Positions 1 through 5,821 of a DNA stretch of 6,952 nt are shown here, piece after piece. The notes beneath the pieces were generated by a model. It saw nothing but the letters and a program-made list of their open reading frames with translations. It was not told where the DNA came from and made no database searches. Source of the stretch: Pseudomonadota bacterium (GTDB lineage Bacteria > Pseudomonadota > Alphaproteobacteria > Caulobacterales > Caulobacteraceae); NCBI GenBank assembly GCA_023434015.1, contig JAEYTM010000172.1, positions 1 through 6,952 of the forward strand, written 5' to 3'. How positions within the stretch are numbered: the stretch's first letter is position 1; every line of letters starts with the position of its first letter. A program made the position numbers and the translations under genes.

Positions 1-438
1 ATGGCCGCGCGGCTGGAGGGCGAGCGGCTGGAGCTGGCGGCGATGACCGAGGCGTGCCGGGCGCGGCTGGCCGCCTCGTCCGCCGCCCTGTTCGTGGTCG
101 AGGGAGTCGGGGGACTGATGTCGCCGATCGCCGAGGGCGCGACGGGGCTTGAGCTGATGACCGCCCTGGGACTGCCGGCGCTGCTGGTCGGCGGCGCCTA
201 CCTCGGCGGGATCAGCCACACCCTGACGGCGCTGGAGGTGCTGCGCGTCCGCGGCCTGACGGTGGCGGCGCTGGTGATCAGCGAGGCCGCCGACCCGGAC
301 GGCCCGGACTTCGACCAGTCGGTGGCGACGGTCCGCCAGTTCACCGGCGACACGCCGGTGATCGCCGCCCCGCGTGGCGCGCCCGCGCCGGGCGCGGCGC
401 TGCTCGCCGCCGTCGGTTACGCACAGACTTTCGGATAA
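1..438 (+). CDS. bioD: Dethiobiotin synthetase, 3' part (5' end outside window)
   Basis: BioD closes the ureido ring of dethiobiotin from 7,8-diaminopelargonate, CO2 and ATP, the penultimate step of biotin synthesis, in the cytoplasm. The 145 visible residues contain the BioD hallmark VEGVGGLMSPI (residues 33-43). Its Glu and Gly-Gly correspond to the conserved Mg/substrate-binding EGAGG segment of the family. A hydrophobic strand and the LGGISHTLTALEVLRVRG stretch follow (about 68-85), also typical of BioD. The N-terminal P-loop (GTDTGVGKT type) is missing, and about 65 residues are absent relative to the usual 210 or so. The Met codon at position 1 lies where family members read PHxAAR, so it is most likely an internal Met and the gene is cut by the window edge rather than truncated. 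The stop is TAA at 436-438. A 66-nt gap separates it from the transporter ATPase. Other bio genes may lie to the left, but that cannot be seen. Confidence 0.85.
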   Translation: MAARLEGERLELAAMTEACRARLAASSAALFVVEGVGGLMSPIAEGATGLELMTALGLPALLVGGAYLGGISHTLTALEVLRVRGLTVAALVISEAADPDGPDFDQSVATVRQFTGDTPVIAAPRGAPAPGAALLAAVGYAQTFG

Positions 439-493
439 CGGCGTCGGGAACGGTCTGGCGCATCCGTCCTAGGAGCCTTATCTCGGCAACGGC

Positions 494-500
494 AGGGGGG
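494..500 (+). promoter_or_regulatory. Ribosome binding site for the ABC ATPase (supports a GTG start)
   Basis: AGGGGGG lies 4 nt before the GTG at 505. No in-frame ATG, GTG or TTG is found between here and the end of bioD, so GTG at 505 is the only reasonable start for the ATPase. Confidence 0.6.
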
Positions 501-504
501 ACGC

Positions 505-1427
<923 letters not shown>

Positions 1428-1431
<4 letters not shown>

Positions 1432-2189
1432 ACCTGCACGCCATCGAGGCCATCTACCGCTTCGAGATGGCGCGGACCTTCCGCACCATCGTCCAGTCGA
1501 TCGCCGCCCCGGTGATCACCACCTCGCTCTATTTCATCGTCTTCGGCTCGGCGATCGGCTCGCGCATGCAGAGCATCGACGGGGTCAGCTACGCGGCCTT
1601 CATCATCCCGGGCCTGATCATGCTGTCGATCCTGACCGAGAGCATCTCCAACGGCTCGTTCGGCATCTACATGCCCAAGTGGTCGGGGACGATCTACGAG
1701 CTGCTGTCGGCGCCGATCTCGGCGGTGGAGATCGTCATCGGCTATGTCGGGGCGGCGGCCTCGAAGTCGGTGATGATCGGGCTGATCATCATGCTCACCG
1801 CCCGGCTGTTCGTGGACTATTCCATCGCCCACCCGGTGATGATGCTGGCCTTCCTGATCCTCACCTCGGTGACCTTCAGCCTGTTCGGCTTCCTGACCGG
1901 CATCTGGGCCGACGGCTTCGAGAAGCTGTCGATCATCCCGATGCTGGTGATCACCCCCCTGACCTTCCTGGGTGGCAGCTTCTATTCGATCAGCATGCTG
2001 CCGCCGGTCTGGCAGAAGATCGCCCTGCTCAACCCGGTGGTCTACCTGGTCAGCGGCTTCCGCTGGAGCTTCTACGGGGTGTCGGACGTCAACGTCGGCG
2101 TCAGCCTGGGCATGACGCTGGTGTTCATGACCGCCTGCCTGGCGGCGGTCGCCTGGATCTTCAGGACCGGCTGGCGGCTGAAGACCTGA
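1428..2189 (+). CDS. yadH: ABC-2 type transporter permease, YadH-like
   Basis: This is the inner-membrane permease partner of the preceding ATPase. The 253 residues show six hydrophobic segments, at roughly 22-42, 56-75, 103-127, 138-160, 168-187 and 226-246. A cytoplasmic amphipathic N-terminus (residues 1-20) precedes them, as expected for ABC-2 membrane proteins. The ABC-2 signature region is clear at 178-212, including LTFLGGSFYSISMLPPVW and a following LNPVVYLVSGFR stretch. Length and pattern match E. coli YadH (256 residues). The start is the ATG in the ATGA overlap with the ATPase stop, backed by AGGAG 6 nt upstream. The frame stays open far upstream, but that part is out-of-frame translation of the ATPase gene and lacks membrane-protein character. 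The stop codon lies 3 nt from that of the convergent ptsH gene. Substrate unknown; assignment to the YadH subfamily is strong. Confidence 0.92.
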
Positions 2190-2192
2190 GGC

Positions 2193-2474
2193 CTATTCGT
2201 CCTCGTCGAAGCGGGCGGCGATCAGGGCCTGCAGGGCCTCAAGGGCGGCCTCGGCGTCGGGGCCCTCGGCCTCGATCTCGACGCAGCAGCCGGGGCCGGC
2301 GGCCAGCATCATCAGGCCCATGATCGAACGGGCGTCGACGGTCTGGCCGTCCTTGGAGACGCGGACCTCGGCGTCGAAGCCGGAGGCGAGCCTGACGAAC
2401 TTGGCGGAGGCGCGGGCGTGCAGGCCGCGCCGGTTGACGATCTCCACCGTGCGGACGGCGGCCGCCTCGCTCAT
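2193..2474 (-). CDS. ptsH: HPr phosphocarrier protein
   Basis: HPr is the cytoplasmic phosphocarrier of the PTS. It accepts phosphate from enzyme I (not in this window) on a histidine and passes it to EIIA proteins. The 93 residues are one PTS-HPr domain. The active histidine is His19 in NRRGLHARAS, and the regulatory serine is Ser50 in DARSIMGLMML, the site used by HPr kinase. A short acidic C-terminus (FDEDE) is typical of alphaproteobacterial HPr. It is the last gene of the operon. Its ATG overlaps the stop of the EIIA gene (ATGA, 2471-2474), so it is probably translated by coupling. No sugar-transporting EIIB/EIIC genes are present, which fits a regulatory PTS acting on carbon and nitrogen metabolism rather than on sugar uptake. 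Both phosphorylation sites are intact, in contrast with the altered motifs in the HprK encoded upstream. Confidence 0.95.
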   Translation of the reverse strand: MSEAAAVRTVEIVNRRGLHARASAKFVRLASGFDAEVRVSKDGQTVDARSIMGLMMLAAGPGCCVEIEAEGPDAEAALEALQALIAARFDEDE

Positions 2475-2875
2475 TTCTCGCCCGCCAGGACGTAGGAGGC
2501 GACGGAGATGTACTTGCGGCCGGCCTCCTGGGCGGCGGCCACGGCCTCGTCGAGCGTGGCCCGGCCGCGGACGCTGGCCAGCTTGATCAGCATTGGCAGG
2601 TTGAGGCCGGCGATGACCTCGGCGCGGGTCTGCTCCATCACCGAGATGGCCAGGTTGGACGGGGTGCCGCCGAACATGTCGGTGAGCAGGATGACCCCGC
2701 CGCCTGTGTTCACGCGGCCACAGGCGGCCAGAATATCCTGACGGCGGCGTTCCATGTCGTCTTCCGGGCCGATGCAGATCGCCTGGACGGCCGTCTGAGG
2801 GCCGACGACATGCTCCATGGCGAAGATGAACTCCTCCGCCAGACGCCCGTGCGTCACGATCACGAGCCCGATCAT
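2471..2875 (-). CDS. manX: PTS EIIA component, mannose (EIIA-Man) family
   Basis: This is a stand-alone EIIA-Man-fold protein (134 residues) that takes phosphate from HPr. In alphaproteobacteria such proteins are regulatory endpoints rather than parts of a sugar permease. The phosphorylated histidine is His9 in LVIVTHGRLAEEF, and the conserved active-site loop TDMFGGTPSN is at 65-74 with Asp66. A longer frame opens at 2956, but its extra 27 residues overlap the end of hprK and look nothing like the family. The ATG at 2875 puts the first beta strand at the N-terminus as in other members and has GAGAG 7 nt upstream (2883-2887). It lies 52 nt after hprK and overlaps ptsH by 4 nt. The family assignment is firm. 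The symbol follows usage in rhizobia; ptsM would be an alternative. Confidence 0.9.
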   Translation of the reverse strand: MIGLVIVTHGRLAEEFIFAMEHVVGPQTAVQAICIGPEDDMERRRQDILAACGRVNTGGGVILLTDMFGGTPSNLAISVMEQTRAEVIAGLNLPMLIKLASVRGRATLDEAVAAAQEAGRKYISVASYVLAGEK

Positions 2876-2890
2876 GCGAAAGCTCTCAAA

Positions 2891-2937
2891 GGGTATCCCC
2901 ACCCGCCGCGCGGCTGCGCGAGCCGTGCTAAATACCC
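2891..2937 (-). other. Nested inverted repeat in the hprK-manX gap
   Basis: Within the only real gap of the minus-strand operon, a 6-bp outer arm pair (GGGTAT 2891-2896, ATACCC 2932-2937) encloses a perfect 5-bp hairpin with a 5-nt loop (CGGCT 2911-2915, AGCCG 2921-2925). The hprK stop codon (2928-2930) lies inside, and the manX ribosome site starts a few bases past the outer arm. No T-run follows on the transcribed strand, so it is not a standard terminator. It could be a processing or translation-modulating structure, or chance in GC-rich DNA. Confidence 0.3.
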
Positions 2938-3368
2938 CTCTTGCCGCCAAGGTCAAAGGCGGCCAGCGCGCGACCCAGTTTCGCAGGCGCCGAGGCCTCG
3001 CGCGGATCCAGCGCGACCAGCGGCAGCCGCACCCCCAGATGCTCGACGAAGCGGGGCTCCGGCATCCGCTCCGGCGCGCCGCAGCGGACCACCAGGGCGA
3101 CCGGCGACAGCGGCAGGGCGGTGACCCGGGCGATGCCGACGCCGTTGACCTCGATCAGGTCGCGCAGGCTGTCGGGCGCCCGGCCGAACAGCCCGCCGCC
3201 GGAGGTCCACAGCATCACCCGGTCGTCGGCCACCAGCCGGTAGCCGGCGTCGAGGGCGCGCAGCATCTGGGCGCGCTTGCCGGCGCCGGACGGGCCCTCG
3301 AGCAGCACGCCGCGCCAGGCGCCGCCGGGGCCATCCCTTCGGGCGATCAGCCCGGCGTGCAGGATCAT
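2928..3368 (-). CDS. hprK: Short-form HPr kinase/phosphorylase with altered catalytic motifs
   Basis: HprK phosphorylates HPr on serine and, in many bacteria, reverses this. Alphaproteobacteria carry a short form with only the C-terminal P-loop domain, and the 146 residues here fit that. Seen in order: His4 in the N-terminal strand (ILHAGLIA), P-loop GPSGAGKR (25-32) with Lys31, LVADDRV (46-52) with the Asp48/Asp49 pair expected for the catalytic aspartate, EVNGVGIARV (73-82) at the second signature, and the C-terminal DPREASAPAKL stretch typical of alphaproteobacterial members. Two key positions differ from the usual family motifs: Arg32 replaces the Mg-binding Ser/Thr of the P-loop, and Asn75 replaces the Arg of EVRG. 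Catalysis may therefore be weakened or altered. The frame is intact, with no sign of decay. The ATG overlaps the chvG stop (ATGA, 3365-3368), and no good ribosome site is seen, which suggests translational coupling. Confidence 0.85.
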   Translation of the reverse strand: MILHAGLIARRDGPGGAWRGVLLEGPSGAGKRAQMLRALDAGYRLVADDRVMLWTSGGGLFGRAPDSLRDLIEVNGVGIARVTALPLSPVALVVRCGAPERMPEPRFVEHLGVRLPLVALDPREASAPAKLGRALAAFDLGGKRGI

Positions 3369-4972
3369 CGCCGCGCGTCCGGCAGGGTCAGGGTGAACAG
3401 GGCGCCGATCACCTCGCCGTCCGGGTCGAGCCGGTTCTCCGCCTTCAGCACGCCGCCGTGCGCCTCGGCGATCTGGCGGGCGATGGACAGGCCGAGGCCG
3501 GAGTTGCCGCCGAAGGCCGCGCCCTTGGGCCGCGAGGTGTAGAACCGCTCGAAAACGGTCTCCAGGTTCTCCGGCGGAATGCCCGGCCCGCGATCTGCGA
3601 CGGTCGAGACGATCTGGCCGCGGGCCCGCGCCATGCGCACCACCACCTCGCCTCCGGGCGGGCTGAACGAGCGGGCGTTGTCGATCAGGTTACGGAAGAT
3701 CTGGCCGAGCGGGCCCTCGCGCCCGAGCACGATCACCGGCTCCATCGCCCCCGTCCCCTCGAAGCGGACAGCGACGTCGCCGGGCCTGGCCATCGCCTGG
3801 TAGAGGCCGACGATCTCGGTCACCAGCCGCTCCAGGTCGACCGCCTTGGGGGCGTCGCGAGACAGCTCGGCGTCCAGGCGGGAGGCGTTGGAGATGTCGG
3901 TGACCAGGCGGTCGAGACGCTGCACGTCGTTCTTCAGTATGCCCAGCAGCCGGTCGCGGGCGGCGGGGTCCTTGACCACGTCGAGGGTCTCCACCGCCGA
4001 GCGCAGGGAGGTCAGCGGGTTGCGGATCTCGTGGGCGACGTCGGCGGCGAAGCTCTCGATGGCGTCCATGCGCTCCGACAGCGAATGGGTCATGGACTCC
4101 AGGCTGCGGGTCAGGTCGCCGAGTTCGTCGTCGCGGCGGGCGAGGTCGGGCAGGGAGATGGCCCGCGCCCGCGACAGGCGCACCCGGTCGGCGGCGCGCG
4201 ACAGACGGCGCACCGGCTGGGCGATCAGGCTGTTGAGCAGCAGGCTGGAGACCAGCATCACCGATATGGCGATGAGGATGAACGGGATCAGCGCCATCCG
4301 CTCGCGGGCGACGATCTCGTCGACGTCGCTGGCCTCGAGGGTCAGCACGCCGAGCACCGCCTTGACGTGCTGGATGGGGATCGAGACCGAGACCACCCGG
4401 TCGCCGTCCTCGCCGCGCCGCACGCCGGCGACGTGCTCGCCGCGCAGCGCCCGGGCGACCTCGGCGTCGAGCGCCTTGGGGGCGGCCTCCGGCCGGTCCG
4501 CGGGCCGGCGCCCAGCGATGTCCAGGTCGAGGGTGAGGCCGGACTTGCCCTCCCGCGGCCGCGCGGAGGGCAGCAGCCGCCACTCCACCCGGTCGACCAC
4601 CTGGGCGCTGTCGGCGACCACCTGGCCGTCGGCGTCGAACAGGCGCGCGCGCTGGTTCTCCGGGTTGGCCAGCATCTGCAGGACGATCTCGTTGGCGTAG
4701 ACGGCGTCCATCGCCGGCTCCGGCTCGCCCACCGTCGCCGCCCGGTCGATGATGCTGGCCATCAGCTCGCCCTGGGTGGTCAGGCTGTCGATACGGGCGT
4801 TGACCAGCCCCCGCCGGAGCTCGTTGAGCACCAGCGCGCCGGCGATCAGGATCGCCAGCCCGAGCACGTTGAGCGCGATGATCAGCCGGCCGAGGCGACT
4901 GCCCGGAAGCCAGCGGAACCGACCGCGCCGGGCGCCGGGATCAGCTTTCGCGGTATCGGTATCCGACGCCAT
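3365..4972 (-). CDS. chvG: Membrane sensor histidine kinase ChvG
   Basis: ChvG is the sensor of the ChvG-ChvI envelope/acid-stress system of alphaproteobacteria; in rhizobia its periplasmic part is held in check by ExoR. The 535 residues show a basic cytoplasmic N-terminus (1-27), TM1 about 28-50, a periplasmic region of about 175 residues (51-226), TM2 about 227-250, then a HAMP linker (about 251-305). The DHp H-box is FAADVAHEIRNPL with phospho-accepting His314. In the ATPase domain the N-box is FRNLIDNA (Asn428, Asn432), the G1 box DRGPG 460-464, the F-box FERFYTS and the G2 box GLGLS (492-496). The start ATG lies 32 nt inside chvI. No later Met occurs before residue 71, which is past TM1, so this start is the best choice even though no clear ribosome site precedes it. 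All catalytic residues are present, so an active kinase is expected. Confidence 0.93.
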   Translation of the reverse strand: MASDTDTAKADPGARRGRFRWLPGSRLGRLIIALNVLGLAILIAGALVLNELRRGLVNARIDSLTTQGELMASIIDRAATVGEPEPAMDAVYANEIVLQMLANPENQRARLFDADGQVVADSAQVVDRVEWRLLPSARPREGKSGLTLDLDIAGRRPADRPEAAPKALDAEVARALRGEHVAGVRRGEDGDRVVSVSIPIQHVKAVLGVLTLEASDVDEIVARERMALIPFILIAISVMLVSSLLLNSLIAQPVRRLSRAADRVRLSRARAISLPDLARRDDELGDLTRSLESMTHSLSERMDAIESFAADVAHEIRNPLTSLRSAVETLDVVKDPAARDRLLGILKNDVQRLDRLVTDISNASRLDAELSRDAPKAVDLERLVTEIVGLYQAMARPGDVAVRFEGTGAMEPVIVLGREGPLGQIFRNLIDNARSFSPPGGEVVVRMARARGQIVSTVADRGPGIPPENLETVFERFYTSRPKGAAFGGNSGLGLSIARQIAEAHGGVLKAENRLDPDGEVIGALFTLTLPDARR

Positions 4973-5651
4973 ACAGAGTTTCGATCGCGTCGAAGTCCGG
5001 GTCCACGTCGCGGAACTTCTTGCGCATGCGCTTGATGTGGCTGTCGATCGTCCGGTCGTCGACGTAGACCTGATCCTCGTAGGCGGCGTCCATCAGGTTG
5101 TCCCGGCTCTTCACGAAGCCCGGCCGCTGGGCCAGCGACTGGAGCAGCAGGAATTCGGTGACCGTCAGCTTCACCGGCTTGCCGTCCCACAGGCAGTCGT
5201 GGCGCGCGGGATCGAGGGTCAGCTTGCCGCGGCGGATCGCCCGGGCCCCGGCCTCCTGCGTCGCGGCCGCGGCGGACTCCTCCCCCTCCACACCGGCGCG
5301 ACGCAGCACCGCCTTCACGCGCTCGATCAGCAGCCGCTGGCTGAACGGCTTGTGGATGTAGTCGTCGGCGCCGAGATTGAAGCCGAGGATCTCATCGATC
5401 TCCTCGTCCTTGGAGGTGAGGATGATGACCGGCATCTCGGAGCTACGGCGCAGCCGGCGCAGAACCTCCATGCCGTCCATGCGCGGCATCTTCACGTCGA
5501 GGATGGCGAGGTCCGGGGGCTCGTTCTCCAGCGCCGCCAGGCCGGACGCGCCATCGTAGTACGCCTTCACGGTATGACCGTGGCTTTCAAGCGCAAGGCC
5601 GACCGACGTCACGATGTTCTCGTCGTCGTCCACCAGGGTGATCTTGGCCAT
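4941..5651 (-). CDS. chvI: OmpR/PhoB-class response regulator ChvI
   Basis: ChvI is the DNA-binding partner of ChvG. Once phosphorylated it controls envelope, outer-membrane and exopolysaccharide genes. The 236 residues contain a receiver domain (1-115) with the acidic pocket Asp8-Asp9-Asp10, phospho-acceptor Asp52 in LAILDVKMPRMDG, Thr79 in ILTSKDEEIDE and Lys101 in HKPFSQRLL. A linker rich in Glu and Ala (about 120-137) and a winged-helix domain (about 140-236) follow. The recognition helix is around VDDRTIDSHIKRMRKKF (198-214), and the C-terminal wing reads YGVGYRY. The KDEEIDE and KPFSQRLL stretches are characteristic of ChvI orthologues. The ATG at 5651 is preceded by AAGGAG at 5665-5670, a rather long 13-nt spacing. 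No alternative start is seen close upstream. It is the first gene of the five-gene operon and overlaps chvG by 32 nt. Confidence 0.95.
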   Translation of the reverse strand: MAKITLVDDDENIVTSVGLALESHGHTVKAYYDGASGLAALENEPPDLAILDVKMPRMDGMEVLRRLRRSSEMPVIILTSKDEEIDEILGFNLGADDYIHKPFSQRLLIERVKAVLRRAGVEGEESAAAATQEAGARAIRRGKLTLDPARHDCLWDGKPVKLTVTEFLLLQSLAQRPGFVKSRDNLMDAAYEDQVYVDDRTIDSHIKRMRKKFRDVDPDFDAIETLYGVGYRYRES

Positions 5652-5664
5652 CGGGGGTGCGGGT

Positions 5665-5670
5665 CTCCTT
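5665..5670 (-). promoter_or_regulatory. Ribosome binding site of chvI
   Basis: On the minus strand the sequence reads AAGGAG, 13 nt before the chvI ATG. It is the strongest Shine-Dalgarno match in the operon, consistent with chvI being the first gene and the later genes relying on coupling. Confidence 0.5.
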
Positions 5671-5681
5671 CGTGAGCAGCG

Positions 5682-5710
5682 AAGCTAGTCGTCCCGGTCC
5701 GTGGCCTCAA
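5682..5710 (-). promoter_or_regulatory. Candidate sigma-70-type promoter for chvI
   Basis: On the minus strand TTGAGGC (5704-5710) lies 14 nt before ACTAGCTT (5682-5689). Compared with the Caulobacter housekeeping consensus, TTGACGS with GCTANAWC, the first element matches 6 of 7 positions and the second about 4 of 7. Transcription would begin near 5675, giving a leader of about 25 nt that still includes the ribosome site. It is a pattern match only. An alternative lies in the AT-rich patch near 5780-5790. Confidence 0.3.
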
Positions 5711-5769
5711 TGGGGCGGCGTCTCATTGCCGGCCCCGTCGAGGCCGCGGCGCGGGACCGCGTGCGGATC

Positions 5770-5790
5770 AACATGGCCTTAAGCTTATTC
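5770..5790. promoter_or_regulatory. AT-rich patch in the divergent chvI / 5822-gene region
   Basis: Within otherwise extremely GC-rich DNA, the stretch containing CCTTAAGCTTATTC has overlapping CTTAAG and AAGCTT palindromes. On the plus strand GCTTATTC (5783-5790) resembles a Caulobacter -10 element and would start transcription about 25 nt before the ATG at 5822, but no good -35 is seen. On the minus strand the same patch could serve a longer chvI leader or a regulator site. Apart from this patch and the candidate chvI promoter, nothing else is recognised in the 170-nt region. Confidence 0.25.
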
Positions 5791-5821
5791 GGCGACGGTC
5801 CGATCCATTCTGGGGGACAAG

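Noticed and set aside
439..504. Possible terminator or separate promoter between bioD and the transporter
   Set aside because: No hairpin followed by a T-run and no convincing promoter elements. Only the CCTAGG palindrome is seen, which is too short to mean anything.
2876..2956. Longer start for the EIIA protein
   Set aside because: The extra 27 residues have no family resemblance and overlap the hprK 3' end. The family N-terminal strand begins at the ATG at 2875.
3458..5035. A 525-codon open frame on the plus strand opposite chvG and the end of chvI
   Set aside because: It is exactly antisense to strongly supported genes, is rich in His, Arg, Gly, Ala and Gln without domain pattern, and is what very GC-rich coding DNA gives in the opposite frame.
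5770..5790. Possible CtrA-type box (TTAA-N7-TTAA) in the chvI control region
   Set aside because: Only one TTAA half is present and no partner occurs at the required spacing.
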